Shown here piece by piece: positions 33,467 to 46,816 of a DNA stretch of 64,000 nucleotides. Each line of letters starts with the position of its first letter. Within the stretch, counting starts at the first letter, position 1. The notes beneath the pieces were generated by a model. That model did no database searches, was not told the DNA's origin, and saw only the letters and a program-made list of their open reading frames with translations. This stretch comes from Ecdyonurus torrentis (taxonomy: Eukaryota; Arthropoda; Insecta; Ephemeroptera; Heptageniidae), in the NCBI GenBank assembly GCA_949318235.1, contig OX439127.1, positions 983,117 to 1,047,116 of the forward strand. The letters run 5' to 3'. The position numbers were made by a program, and so were the translations under genes.

Positions 33467-35073
33467 GTAAATAGTTTCTACGAATCATCTTTACGCTTTT
33501 TGCGCGTCTTAATATGTTGTACTGTTTTTTATGTCATAAAATATACATACTTGTAATGTAACTTGGTTTTAGGTAATGTAGTTCTATGTAGTACAATGTA
33601 GTACAATGTGCACGCAACAAAATAAAATATTAAATATGTCGTAAATATTTATTTAAGTAAATACTACTAACACATTCGTAAAATTTTTCTAAATAATTAT
33701 AATTTATATAATAATATTGTCTATGCAGTCAATATAAGAAATTTAGAAAAACTTCTTTAATAAATATTGTTGTAGGTTATTAGTTGTAATCTAAGTAAAT
33801 AATTTGTTTAAAGTTTATTAACTATTGTTTCTAAAAAAGATATATGAGGAGATCAGAAATTACACAATAAGAAAACTATTTTTACGATTCAAAATTATAT
33901 ACTCTGCCTTAACGACAGATAAATGAGTGCAAATATCATCAGTATTTATTGTAGAAGTTTGGTATTATAACAAAATATCAATGCTTTAAGTGATATCATT
34001 ACTATCATAATTTTACTTCACAACGTTAATATTTTTTTTGTATGCTTCTTATATTTATTTTGCTGGTAATCACTTACTAAGAAAAATGATATATATATTT
34101 TTTTTTTGCAAGACAATTTATTTGAAATTCAGCTTTTGTTTAATTTTGAGATTTGAAAAAAAATTTCTATCATTACAAGTCATTAAATTGTCATTTCAAA
34201 TCATTATAAAAGTTTGTTTTATCTGCGCATTGATTTATTGGCATGTTGCATCTGTTTTTTTGTAGTATGAAATCAATTTTTTAAAAACAACAATGTCGAA
34301 AATTTTTTTTTCTTTTTTGTTGGTTTTGATAACTGAAAATTCCTGTCTTTTTATCAGTAGTTAAGGCTTTAATCACAATCTTAAAAATAAATAAAAATCG
34401 GGGCTAAGTTTATACATTTTTTTGTAGAATTAATAGTAAGAAGAGTCGTACATAGTAAAAACTTGTGGAGTTAGCTAATTAATAAGTAACAGTACACAAA
34501 GATTGCTTTAGTTAATATTTTCTGGATAATGACGTAAAAGTTTTTAAATTTTCTAAATAATTTCCAACTTTATTTGATTTAGATAATTTAAATGTTTCGG
34601 TATCAAATAACCGTTTTCTATTGATCTTATTATCTGTAGATTCTGGAACGAATTAAGTAATTTTATGTTAAATATACTATTCAATATAGTATTATTAAAG
34701 AAAAAAAATTAATATTTTGCATTCAATCTTTTTTCCATACTTGAATAACAAAGAATTACGAACCTAAAGAATTAACAATACCAATGGTCATTTACAATAC
34801 GAAAATGTTTTTTGCTGCTTTTCTCAGTCTATTGCTTAGGTTTTATCTTGTTGTGATAAATTAACTGTTTAAATCATTAAACATACCAAAAAGTGGGACA
34901 GAATTTGGCTATGCAATCACATAGATTCCATTAAGATTTTAATGTAAAACATGAAAATTTAAAACAGTAGAAGTTTTTATAAAATTATAAATTATTTTCT
35001 TAGAAAGCAATAAAAATAAAATTAAGTATAAATACTCTAAATATATTTACTAAAAAAAGTTTTTATTTTTTAG
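33467..35073 (+). other. Lectin intron
   Basis: AT-rich intron with donor GTAAAT and acceptor TTATTTTTTAG. Apart from a short triplicated word GTAGTACAATGT near 33585 nothing is recognised. Confidence 0.6.
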
Positions 35074-35336
35074 CCTCAACACTTAACGTTAGTTACGCTT
35101 TGAACTCGAAGTTTTGGAGTTCTGCAAAAAGTTTAGCTGGGTGTGAAAATATTTGGCAAGATTGTGGCAGTAAAAACTCATTATCACTGTCAAGTAACAT
35201 TTGGCTTAAAGGGGAACCTAATAACATTAACAATAATGAGTACTGTGGCTGCTATGATCTTGCTACAGTATACAATAACAGTGACGGAAATTTGATGGAT
35301 TGCAAGTGCAGTAACAAGATGTTCATCATTTGTGAG
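35074..35336 (+). CDS. C-type lectin gene, second half of the CTLD
   Basis: 263 coding bases from acceptor TTTTTTAG to donor GTTAGA. The carbohydrate-site segment reads NIWLKGEPNNINNNEYCGC; EPN is the motif linked to mannose-type binding in the family. It is followed by LMDCKCSNKMFIICE, the canonical CTLD ending with the last disulphide Cys. The loop is longer and richer in Cys and Asn than average. The first two bases complete the codon split with the previous exon, and it ends on a codon boundary that matches the mucin-like exon. Confidence 0.9.
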
Positions 35337-37112
35337 GTTAGACCGCTTATATTTAAGATTATTTATATTTACACTTGTTTTTAATTAAAATTCATATTAC
35401 TATATTAGGTTTTTTAAAGTGGTATTTTTCATTTGCAAAATAATTCTTAAAAGCAAAAAAATTTGGCATACAATCAAAGACAAAACTACGACTAAACGAC
35501 CTTTTAAATCAGGGATCAAGTAAATCCTTCCGATATCATTTTTATATTAGCCATATGAAGACAAATACAAAAGAAAATTTTACTTGCACCGTGTGTATGA
35601 AAAAACAATATAAACAGAGAGAGTAGGTGGTAGGAGGCTCCATTCCACTACTAACCTAAAAAGGAGTATAGAAAGCGTACTCACCAAGCAGCTACTTGTT
35701 TAATTGACCAATGAGCGTGTTGTACCGTTTTATTCTAACCTGATTGATTTGCTAACACAAGAAAGGAAGCATTGAAGGCACGGCTGTTTAACTAGGCTTA
35801 GCAAAATAGTTCCTAATCAGAGATAGATAAACAAGATAAGAATCTATTGTTAATAAGAGTTTCTTGAAATGGTGTTATTCAAAATACAAAATTAAATATA
35901 AAAGTAACAAAATTTTTAAAAACAATGAAACAAAAGTTTGAAATTTCCCTTAGATTGGAGTGCTTGTTACTTTTTACATGCTGATTGCTGCGGACAAAAT
36001 TTAAACTACGTCATACAGGGAATTTTTTTAGGACAGTTTCATAATACCGAACCTAAGTAGCCTGATCATTACCTTGCATTATAAAAATGCCTTTCGCAGC
36101 AGAGTCTATATTCTATAAAATTGTTTGTATTTATAAATCCTTTGTTATTTATATTTAACTGCAAATGAAACAAAAAAAAAATATAAATTCAAAAAATTAA
36201 ATAAACCAAAAGAAAAAAAACAAGTTAAAATAGTAATATTAAAGTTGTAGAGTTGAACACCAGAGTTAATTTTATAATTAAATGTCTTTTTAAATGCAGA
36301 AACCAAGCTTAAACGAGTTGATATTGAGTAAAGACTGTAGACTTTGTTGCGTAGTGAATTGTTGTGATTGGAGATTATGATAAATATCATCACGCAGCCG
36401 TGCTATACACCGATTATGTTGCGAACAATATGTTTAACTCGTATTTTGTCAGGCGAAGCACAATGTGTAAGTCGTTTTATGTCACGCTTAGCAATATATT
36501 TAAGTCAAATGCCATCTCAAAGTCGTTCGGGAACGATTTACTTATTTAGCTTAGCTTGACAAAAAAACAAGAAATAAATAATCCTTAGCGTGACAAAAAA
36601 TGACTTAAACATTTTGCTTCGCCTGACAAAATAGGAGTTACACATATTGTTCGCAACACAATCGACACACTGTTTTTCTAGTGCTTCTACGTTGTTTTTT
36701 GGTTACTAAGATTTCTTCTCTCATCTTTTAGTAGATAGTTAGGAAGAAGAAACCAACTCCTTATACTTGCAAATTTAAATGATTTTTCCATATAAATTCT
36801 AAAATTAAATTTTTCTCGGAAATGTCTGTTCCTACTTTCAATTCCCTTTTCTGGATTTGTTAGGTAGAAAAATACACAATTTCAGGACAATTACACGATA
36901 ATGCAAACTGGTAGATGCATTCTTATGTTTTATGCTTCTAAAAATGTTTTTTTAATTTTTTTTTAATTTTTTTTTTAATTTTTATTACTAAAAAATAAAA
37001 TACTTATATATATAACAAACAAATAAATTACAAAATTATGAATGTAATATTTATAAAGTAGAAGTTATACAGCATTTTAAATATTTTTATTTTATCTTTG
37101 TTTGATTTTTAG
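35337..37112 (+). other. Lectin intron containing a MITE
   Basis: Intron between CTLD and mucin-like exons, bounded by GTTAGA and TTTGATTTTTAG. AT-rich; the only structure seen is the inverted-repeat element at 36411-36664. Confidence 0.6.
36411..36664. mobile_element. 254 bp MITE with ~75 bp terminal inverted repeats
   Basis: CGATTATGTTGCGAACAATA at the left, and in reverse CGATTGTGTTGCGAACAATA at the right; the arms continue with TATTTTGTCAGGCGAAGC and TTGTCACGCT-like words. No coding capacity. Target duplication not clear. Confidence 0.85.
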
Positions 37113-38411
37113 GGACCAGGCACAACTACTTTGGCACCTTCAACTGATTTACTTTCTGATATATCAAGTGGTAAAGTCCAACATCCGTCAATGTCGGAAA
37201 GCTTCAGACACGTACTTACAACGCTGTATATGCCTTTTACGACTAGTACAATAATTTTACCTAATGTTACAATACCAACCTTATCTGCACCACTTGACAC
37301 TTTATCAGTAATTAATATATCAGACATGAATACAAAATATTTATCTAATATAAGTTCGATTGAAAGTACATCTACAATTAAATCTACGTCAGCTGTAGAC
37401 ATTATTTCTCCTGACTTAATACAAATGTTGTTAAATAATGGATATAGTTGGAATGAAATAATGTTGCTAATTAAAGAAATGAATACTATTTCAATAACAA
37501 CCGTAATCACTATGTTAACTACAACTATCTCTTTGACAACTTACTCTATCTCTACAATACCTACTCCTTTTACCACGTCATTCACTCTAATCTCAAAGAC
37601 AACTAACCCTAACTTAACAACAACAACTCCTTTTATTACAATTTCTTCTGCTGATATGACAACTATCTCGTCTGCTGCAATATTTAGCACCATAACTTTA
37701 ACAGCAGTACAAATGTCAACAGTTCCTGCAATTAACAATCTATCTGCGGAGTTGATTCAATTGTTGTTATACAACGGGTATAGTTGGATTGATATTTTAA
37801 AACTGTCTGAAGCCACTGCCCTGGCGACAACTTCCTTTATTAGAACGACAACTATCCCTATGTTTACTACATTTTCTCTTATACCTACTGAAACTACTAC
37901 TATTAAAATAAGTAGTAGAACTTTCGTTGCGACGACAATACCTCTAGCATTGGTAACAAATTCTAATACCACAATAAATGTTCCTGTTGTTTTAACGACA
38001 CAATCCAATATTGGCAAACTTTCTCCGGAGTTGATTCAAATGTTGTTAAATAACGGTTTCAATTGGAATGCAATTTTAAAACTTGCAGAATTTTCTTCTT
38101 CTACAATAACTACCACTATAACTACGACAAATAGCCCCAGTACAATAACAAAAATGCCTTTTCTAAACAATTTTCCACTGGAACTAGTTCAAATTTTGTT
38201 AAATAATGGATATAGTATGACCGAAATATTAAAAATGGCTGAAGGTGTATCAACAACTACCACAATCTTTACCACTACACCTTCAACACTAACTACTACG
38301 ATATCACTATTTATTGGCCTTCCATCAAATGTCGTTACGTTATTGCAACAGAATGGTTACAGTGACAGTGATATATTATATATCTTTGGAAAAACCAGAA
38401 TCAAAAAATAA
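37113..38411 (+). CDS. C-type lectin gene, last exon: mucin-like tail with five helix-like repeats
   Basis: Acceptor TTTGATTTTTAG, then 432 codons and TAA (38409-38411). Composition is dominated by Thr and Ser with scattered Ile, Pro and Asn, as in O-glycosylated mucin-like stalks. Five copies of a ~22-residue motif of form ELIQxLLxNGYSxxxIL are spaced through it: near 37412, 37745, 38026, 38177 and 38327, the last one divergent and close to the C terminus. The motifs look like two short helices with a turn at NGYS. No transmembrane segment or GPI-like tail follows, so the product should be secreted if a signal peptide exists upstream. Function of the repeat is unknown; it is either a binding or an oligomerisation unit. 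Confidence 0.82.
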   Translation, partial: GPGTTTLAPSTDLLSDISSGKVQHPSMSESFRHVLTTLYMPFTTSTIILPNVTIPTLSAPLDTLSVINISDMNTKYLSNISSIESTSTIKSTSAVDIISPDLIQMLLNNGYSWNEIMLLIKEMNTISITTVITMLTTTISLTTYSISTIPTPFTTSFTLISKTTNPNLTTTTPFITISSADMTTISSAAIFSTITLTAVQMSTVPAINNLSAELIQLLLYNGYSWIDILKLSEATALATTSFIRTTTIPMFTTFSLIPTETTTIKISSRTFVATTIPLALVTNSNTTINVPVVLTTQSNIGKLSPELIQMLLNNGFNWNAILKLAEFSSSTITTTITTTNSPSTITKMPFLNNFPLELVQILLNNGYSMTEILKMAEGVSTTTTIFTTTPSTLTTTISLFIGLPSNVVTLLQQNGYSDSDILYIFGKTRIKK

Positions 38412-38468
38412 TTTTATCAGCTATCTTTTTAAACATTCGCAATGACAGAAACAAACGGAAAAATCAAC

Positions 38469-38474
38469 AATAAA
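38469..38474 (+). terminator. Polyadenylation signal of lectin gene
   Basis: AATAAA 58 bases after the stop codon, in an AT-rich 3' region. Confidence 0.6.
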
Positions 38475-38769
38475 GCTTTTAGAGTTAAAAGAAAAATAAT
38501 AATTCTGCCAGTAACTTTTTTCTAACCTTTGTTTGTTTTTTATGTCATAAACAGAAATATCAATTTGCATTAATTACTAGTTTTGTACACTTAATTACGA
38601 TAGACACTCATATCAATGTAGCTTTGGCCATAGGGCTAATGTACGTTTAAAGGTCACTTAAAAAAAATATGCATGTGCCTTTTTGGTCAGTTGAACAATG
38701 AAGGTATGTGCAAATTTGGTAAGATGAACAAAACGATATTATTCCATTTTGTTATACTGGGTATCAATG

Positions 38770-39921
38770 TACAGCTCTGGCAAAAAGTTTAAAAACGATA
38801 TGATCGGGCAAAACAGATGAATCATCAATGCAGGTTCTCTTTTTCCTGACTGTATCGATATTATATATATCTTTTTTCTCACCTCCTCCTTTGAGTTTGC
38901 CTATCTGTCGTGTCTAGTTTTGTTAAACAATCACAAATCTAACAATCACACAGAATGTAGTGATTTCTATTTTTACCTATCAAACTCACAAGATATTGTC
39001 TTCTTGAGTTTTATTTTTATATATTTCTTCCATGAAACAATTTTTTTTATTTTTTTTTATAAATACTTTTTATAAATATTCAATAATTATATGATTACAG
39101 TTGACGATGTTTATGCCACTTTAAATCTAATGGATACAATAAGAAAGGATTTTATTATTTTAAATTTTTTATTAACTTATTTGTTTATTATTATATTTAA
39201 TTATTAAATAATTTGATTTCATATCTAATTTTATCTTCCGTTCTTTTTTTTCCCGCATGAACAATCATCCCTTTATTGACGTCATTTTAATTATATACTA
39301 TAAAAGTTGTTTCATTTAGGTCTATTTCAATTATCACCTGTTGTTGTTATATTCCCCCGCACAAACAATTCTCTCTTTCCGTTTTTATTTATAGAAATAA
39401 TGTTGTTTCATATAAATAATTAATTAATAAATTATAGAAAACTATTTAATGACACAAATATATATATGAATGCGATTATTTGTTGAAATTATTAATTGAT
39501 TAAAAATAAAATAAAAAGTTTCAAATTATACCCAAAAAAATAATAATAATTATAAAATAAAAATATAAATATAGGCCTATCTATATATTATAATATTTTT
39601 ACACAGGTTGATATTATATTATAATAAAAAAACTTTAATTACAAAAAACTAAGAAACAAAAATTTATACAATATCAAATAGCAGGCATGCATAACAAAAC
39701 TAAAATATCTTGGAATCCTCAGAAATATTGAAAAGCTAGAAAGGTATATGCAGCCGTATGCAGCAAGCAAGCAAGAAAAATGCCATCTGCTTACTTGTTG
39801 CCGTGATAAATATTCGTAATCGCTTCGGTGATATAGTCAAGAAAAGGAAATTTGCCTGTTCACACAATTTGTATTGCGGGTTGCATTTCAAATCGTTCTC
39901 AAAAATTTGGCCAGAGCTGTA
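38770..39921. mobile_element. Mariner/Tc1-like non-autonomous element
   Basis: TACAGCTCTGGCAAAAAGT at the left end and, in reverse, TACAGCTCTGGCCAAATTT at the right end; the similarity continues about 100 bp inward with gaps (ACGAT, CAGG...TCCT..GACT). TA lies at both tips. The 1.15 kb interior is AT-rich and has no transposase. Confidence 0.65.
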
Positions 39922-42411
39922 CATGATCCCTGAAATTTTTAAAAGTTTTGGCTACTTTTTTAAAATATATAAACGAAATATATTACACTATTTTAAAGAA
40001 AAACGGTTTAGCTAGAGTTTAAAAAGGCGTATATGCAGCAGCAGGGCTACCATATTTATAATATCACTACTAATTGAAGAACTTGTTTATATTTGATTTA
40101 TTTTGATATTCATTTGCATTTTTTAAAACAAAACATAAAAAGGTTGCAGCAAATAAATATGGCTCCTAGTTTTGTTAATATTTTTTGCTGTCGTTGCCTA
40201 TTATTAACTTTAAGACGTCAGGAAACGATTTATGTTAATATTATTTTTTAAAAATATGGTGAAAAGGTTCATAATTTGATTAAAATGTAATTTATTTAAT
40301 TTTATATTTTTAAATTTATGCTGTTTATGGAAATAGAAAATTAAAATTTAAATTTCAAGTGATAAAATAATTTTTTAATTCAGAATTAATTATTGTAATA
40401 TGCAAAATACTTTTAGTTATTAATTTTTACTTTTTTTTGTCTTATTATTTTCTTAAAGTTTCTGATACTAACAAATTTACTCTATAGACAACTTAATCTT
40501 TAGATATAAGCAAACCTAGTGCACATTCTAAATATTTTCCAAAACAAAAATTTGGCGTCGGTTTCAGCTCACTAGTTCAATTAGGCAAAAATAACATGCC
40601 ACGATACAGTCAACTTTTGCTATTACGTGATCGTAATATGCAGTGCTATCTTGAGATCTTCGCGTAATTTGCCTTCACCTGCATTTCAATCTCATTGTTT
40701 TTTAAGTAATTATGATAAAAAGAATTCAAAGATGAATTATAATAATATTATATATAACGCAATAACAACTTAATAATTTTTTTAAAATTATAATAAACAG
40801 TAAAAATAAAACATTTTGTACTTCAAAAAAATTCCGCCGCCGTACGTATTATTTTAAAAAACATCATAGTTTGCTATTTTAACAGCTAAATTTATAAATT
40901 CATATAAAACATTATTATAAAAATATAAATTGACAAAAAATGGACTTAACTGAAGCATTCATTTCCTTCTTCTCGTTGTTTTAAGGTTTTAAACAGTTTT
41001 TTGTCTCTCCCGTAAGTTTATGAATCATGCAAATATGTCTTAGCTGTATTTTGGCCAAATGCACATACGCTCTTGTTTGCAAACTGGCCAATTGCACATA
41101 CGTCCATTAGTTTAGCCTCATCGATCCACACTTGTAAAATTTTTAATAACTTTAAAGATTTCAGTTTGCGCTTAGTATTGAAAAGAATGTCTTGTTTTAA
41201 AAACAGCCAAAAAATATACAAAATCAAATAGAACAATTTAATAGATTTTAACATGTACAGCACGCATAAAAAAGAGAGATTAACAATGATCTTAATCATT
41301 TATTTTGTAGATGCTAGACCTAAGGTTTTGCTAATCTTTCTTATTGTTTGATACATAACTTACCTTTAATTTGTAAAAAAGTGAAAGTAGGTTACGTAAC
41401 AACTTTTTTTAACCGGTTGTATACAAAGTCTGTGACGACGTTTAGACATTAATAAAATACACAAGTCTAAGTGTAACATAATATTGTTATACAAGAAATA
41501 AAAGTTGGAAATACGATACTTTTAAAATTAAGAAAATAAATTCAAACAAATAAACATATATTGTGTTGCATGAAAAGCCAGAAAAAATGAAACTATAACG
41601 TCCATTTTGGAAATTTTAACGCTTGTATTTAGATTTAAAATATGTTAGCTGTCACAGGAGTTTTCAGTAACATTGCCTCAAGGCCATTCCATATTTGCAC
41701 AATTAACAGCGCATTTTACTGTGAGACGAACATCAAGCTTGTACCACACGATTATAAGAGTTTTTAAGTGATAGCAAGATTGTGGCGGTAGTACGCTACC
41801 AAAATTGGGCTGTCTATATTTTCACTGCCAGAAACCCAATTACTGTCAATTAACTTAACTGCACAACCTTATACTGCATCCGTTTTAAAAGAAGAAAGAA
41901 ATGTCATGCAGAAATCTAAATTTTTTAATGAACATCTTGAAACGCTAAAACAACTCTTCAAGTTTCAGTTCATGGTGTAACGAGATTTTAATCAAGCCAG
42001 TTCCTGATCTGTGCACGAGTCAATTTTCGATTTAATTTTAATGGACCACATTTCTTCGAGCATCTGGTTATCTTAAAATCTTAATCTTAATATCTTTATA
42101 TTAAAATAAAATATATTTTTGTTATGCATTAAATATTTCTAGATGGTTTAGCAAATAATTATCTGAACACTTCCATTTATGGAACAATAAAATGACAATT
42201 AAAAAAATTAATCATATGTTTTTTTTTCGACATAACTGTCACTGATTGTATTTAGAATTTTTTTTCTTTCTGAAAAACACTGCTATTAAACCAACAAACC
42301 AAATGTATGTAGGATTAGGTGGAAGCATTGTTTTGCAGATAAACAACAAGCCAGAGAAATAAAGCCTGTATTAAACATTGAGGTTTTTGTTTACTTTCTA
42401 AGTGCTTGTCG

Positions 42412-42412
<1 letters not shown>
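39922..42412. other. Non-coding intergenic region
   Basis: AT-rich with no supported gene. A word TGGCCAAxTGCACATACG is duplicated at 41051-41104. A stretch near 41767-41850 resembles part of the lectin CTLD exon over about 20 bases but is not convincing. Confidence 0.5.
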
Positions 42413-42497
<85 letters not shown>

Positions 42498-42557
42498 ACA
42501 CACACACGCACACACTCAGACACACACACTAACACACACACACACAAACAATCACAC
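42413..42557. repeat. (CA)n microsatellite
   Basis: Pure CA for about 75 bases, then interrupted CA-rich sequence. Confidence 0.97.
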
Positions 42558-44214
42558 ACATATTTACTAAAAATCATGGTATAAATATATATAAATGGAA
42601 GATCTTGAAAACAAAAAGTTATAGCTTGTAATAACTTTTTTTTTATCAGTATTTTTTATATTTTGTGAAAATTTAAATATTATTACATTTTGCTGTTAAA
42701 AAAATCAATTATGTTTAGAAACTTGTAAAGAGGAGCCAAACTAAAACTTTAAATTTATTTTACGCAATGTTTTCATAAATATGTTAAAATGACTTTTATT
42801 TACTTTGCATTTCGTAAAATTTTCTTAAAATTAAGTGTAATTAGATGATAACTTTATGGTTTAGGTATATCTTTAGGGATATTATTTATTGCTGTTACAT
42901 TTGTGCATAAATTCACTTATATAATATTTAGGAAAACATATATATCGGGTCTTCCGGATAGAGAAGTCATCTTAGGATTTTGATTAAATTTTGAAAGTTC
43001 AAGTTTGCATGCTTGAAACGTTTCGGTAAATCATGCTAAAATATTTATAAAATAATCTTTGGAATTGTCATTTTATTGGCTTTCAGATGGTGTTTTAAAA
43101 AAATTTTTAGCTTTTACAGTAATTAAGCAGGACGAAATTCTTTACGAAATAACACGATTTTTTGCATCTACGTCCGCAAATATCAACTTTGCACTTCTCT
43201 CATTGCCACAGGAATGAACCAAAAAAATTATTGTTTTTTACATAAGTTGCAAAAAACTATCTAATTTTCAAATGCATTTTTTAAAAATCAATGCTATGCA
43301 AAAAAATGCGAAATTTTTGCAATTTTAACAAAGATTTAATATCATTTAATATCTCCGACGAAAATTAATATATTTGGATGCTGCTTTAACAAATATTTAG
43401 GAAAGTTTTTTATGTAATTTATTTTTTATATTTGAATAAAATATTCCATGTAAAAGTAATTAAAATAATGGCATAAAGAAAAGGCATTATTTTAGAGCTG
43501 GAAAAGGTAGAAGAGAAAAAAAGAGAGAGCAACGCGGCAACATTGTAGAGAAGTGATGTAGCTGCGGCTCATCGCCTGGATGGCCTGCCTACCTGTCGTC
43601 GTTTGCTATAGGATCTATTCATTCATGTTAAAGTCGACGCCATGCTGGATAGGTCAATAACACGGGTGGCATAGGAAAATAACTCATTTTGCCAGTTTAA
43701 AACCACTGTGCAATATTTTTGAGAGCATTGATACTGTAAATATATTGAATTAGTATCTCAAGTATGTGAGAAAAATAACAACAGAAATTGAACAGATTTT
43801 AAAAAGAAAATTATCTGAATCGAAGTTTGTCTATTGCTCAGCAATATTATTCACTACTCCAGTATCGCTTCCAAGCGCATTAAATATGACGTCATCTGCA
43901 TACACCCTAAAAATAAACCGAACCGTGATTTTATTCTTCGTCCCTCTCATCTCCCGTTTTCTTTAAAAAAAAGTATAAAAACAATAATAACTTTTAAATG
44001 GCTATAATAACATTCTACACTCATAATGATATATTTAATTACGAATGCTTTTAAGTAAATAATTTTACAGTTATTTTTTTTAAGATTAGAAAAAGAAAAA
44101 ATATTATAGTGCAAGAAACTTTTTTTTTTTTTTTTTTTTAATTGTAAAAATAGCATCTTTGTTTATCTATTATCATCTGTAATAATTACAAAAACTCATT
44201 CAAAAGTTTGAGTT

Positions 44215-44500
44215 ATATTTTAGTGAAAAATTAAATGCCTAAAAATACAATAAAAAAAATTAATTGACTGTAGAAATCAGGGTTCAAAATAAATTTGACA
44301 CTGTTATATATAAAAAGTAAAAAAAAAAAAAAATTTTGGTAATGAAAGCCCGCATATCTCCCAATTTAAAAAAAAACATGCTAATTTTTCAATATTATTA
44401 AATTTTTATCAATAATATTAGGAATACTCAAAATATGAAATTTATTTCAAAACATATCGTGATTGTCAGCTATGAGGGAGAAAATTATATTGAGCAATAC
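44215..44500 (+). repeat. Diverged fragment related to the hAT-like element arm
   Basis: The order of words CTGTAGAAATCAGGGTT, CATATCTCCCAATTT, CAAAATATGAAATTTATTTC and GATTGTCAGCTATGAGGGA follows that of the arm of the element at 50426-52484 (GTAGAAATCC, CATATCTCTCAAATT, GTAGTTGTCAGACGAGGGA). It marks an older member of that family. Confidence 0.5.
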
Positions 44501-45847
44501 GATGAGCTTTAACTTTTAACAATTTTTGTGAAGTATAAAAACTATTGCGTAGTGTTTCTAAACTAGCAAAATGAGATCTATTCCTATGTTACCCATGTTA
44601 TTGAGTCATCCAACATGGCGCCAACTTTAACATAAAAGCATAGACCCTGATATATAACGCATAAATCGCATGAGTCTTTGTAATAATTATACAGAGGACA
44701 CATGATAGACCAATTGATGCTATTTTTACAATTAAAAAAAATGTTTCTTGCACTCTCAGACAAAAATGTGGAGTATTCAAAAGGTATTCATATCCAGGCA
44801 AAAAATACAAAAAGAATACTACCAAATAGAGCTGTGGAAACCGCTAAAAATTGCGAAACCGGATAATCGTTTTTATTTTTTATCGGTTCGATTAAATCGA
44901 TTAAAAACAGAACGATTCGGTTTTCGATTTTGTCGGTTTTTTCAGTCATTATTATGATTTTGACTTTAAAATTCGGTTTACAAAATTCAATTTTTACCAT
45001 CTAAAAATAAAAAATCGAATCGTAAAGGTCATTTGTTATAAAAAATCGAATATTTTTTTATGATAAACCGAATAACAAAATTAAAAATCGATTTTTTTTT
45101 ATTTATTATTATTTACTTGGAATCCTTAGATTTGCAAATCTTTAATACGATTTTTAAGTTTCTTTAATGATATTCAGTTTTATATTTAAACAGCGGTCCA
45201 AAAAAAAATTGAATAATAACACTTTTTTTCTTAAATTATATTTGAAACCAATTTTATATTTTGAAATAGCTCTTATGATTCACACAATATTTTATATTCC
45301 ATTATTTTTAAAATAATTCTTGTTTAGTTTTTTGCAACTATATTATATTATATGTTTTATTTAAAATGTATATCAATCAAATTAGTCACCTGTGCAAAAT
45401 GAAGATCTTAAAAATGCGTATTAAACTCTGTATATATTATGGACTTATATTAGGTATAGAAAGAAAGGAAAGCCAGGCTATTGTACTTTTCATGGAGTAC
45501 CGTTTAAAAAGTATTGGAGTACAGGTAGGTAAAAAAAATGAAGAAGTGGTTGGTCAGTAAAAGCACTAAAAGCTGCATGATCATAGAATGTTCTTTATAC
45601 TCTTCTTCCTCTTTTTTTTTTTTTTTTCTTTTTCTTTACATAAGTGAAAAAAGAAATAATAATTTAATATAAAAGAAAGAAAGAAAGCAATTAAAGTTTG
45701 TTTTAAGTTTTGGAAAGAAAAATTAACAAAATCGCTCTTACTATCAATTTATTAGCAGCAAATTAAACAAGGATGTAATATAAAGTTGCATAAAAAACAT
45801 TATTACATTTTTTCTATATCGTTATCTATCTATTATAACTATATATA

Positions 45848-46136
45848 ATGAATGAATGAATGAATGAATGAATGAATGAATGAATGAATGAATGAATGAA
45901 TGAATGAATGAATGAATGAATGAATGAATGAATGAATGAATGAATGAATGAATGAATGAATGAATGAATGAATGAATGAATGAATGAATGAATGAATGAA
46001 TGAATGAATGAATGAATGAATGAATGAATGAATGAATGAATGAATGAATGAATGAATGAATGAATGAATGAATGAATGAATGAATGAATGAATGAATGAA
46101 TGATTGAATGAATGAATGAATGAATGAATGAATGAA
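45848..46136. repeat. (TGAA)n microsatellite, ~72 units
   Basis: Nearly perfect TGAA repeat with one TGAT interruption near 46103. Confidence 0.98.
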
Positions 46137-46816
46137 AAACTTATTTTCTTTCTCTCTTTCTCTCTCTCATTCATTTATTCCGTTTTTTTAATTTTTCCGC
46201 GGATATTAAAGACATCATTTAAAAAATATTAGTATATAAAAATTATATGATAAAACCTAAAAATGTATTGCTTAAATTTTTGTATGAAATATATAGTTAA
46301 CTATAATATTCATATTAAACTAAAATCATTTTGCAAACAGGGTATAATTTATAATATATAATTTTTTTTTGTCTAAGAAACGTCAGGCTTACAATTGATA
46401 TACGGAGGTAAAAAAAAATTATAAGGTATATAAACGGCCGTGGGGTTGAAAGGGAGTTACATGCCCTCAGGTGTCCAGCTGGTTGTGTTTTGCGTTCTGA
46501 AGAAAGGTGCAAAACACATCATGGTGCAAAACATATTCCTTTTTTTTCTCTCTCTTATTTTTTTGGAGGTAGAATTTTAAAACTATGATTTTTGCTCCTC
46601 AAATTCAAATTTTTATCATTATTACCTTTCTTTGATTAGAAATGGTATGATTTTAAACTTTTTAAAACTTTTAAACAATTGATTTTTTTTTCATAATTAA
46701 AAAAATAATACTAAACTACTAATTGTAAGCAAATATACATAAATATATCAGTTTAAAATTTGCAGATTATATAAGACTGCATTTTTTATTCTTCTTAAAA
46801 TATTTTTAAATAAAGT

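Noticed and set aside
37541..38017. Minus-strand open frames opposite the mucin-like exon
   Set aside because: Shadows of Thr-rich codons; composition only Val/Ile-rich with no motif.
41767..41850. Stretch resembling the lectin CTLD exon (GCAAGATTGTGGCxGTA and TTACTGTCAATTAAC)
   Set aside because: Only short words match, with no splice signals and a stop shortly after; too weak to call a paralogous exon.
43766..43966. 65-codon frame repeated in mirror at 52511-52747
   Set aside because: Both lie in mirrored arms of one palindromic element, so the second copy is no independent support; no domain recognised.
45839..46174. Repeated Ser-Phe-Ile-His frame
   Set aside because: Translation of the TGAA microsatellite.
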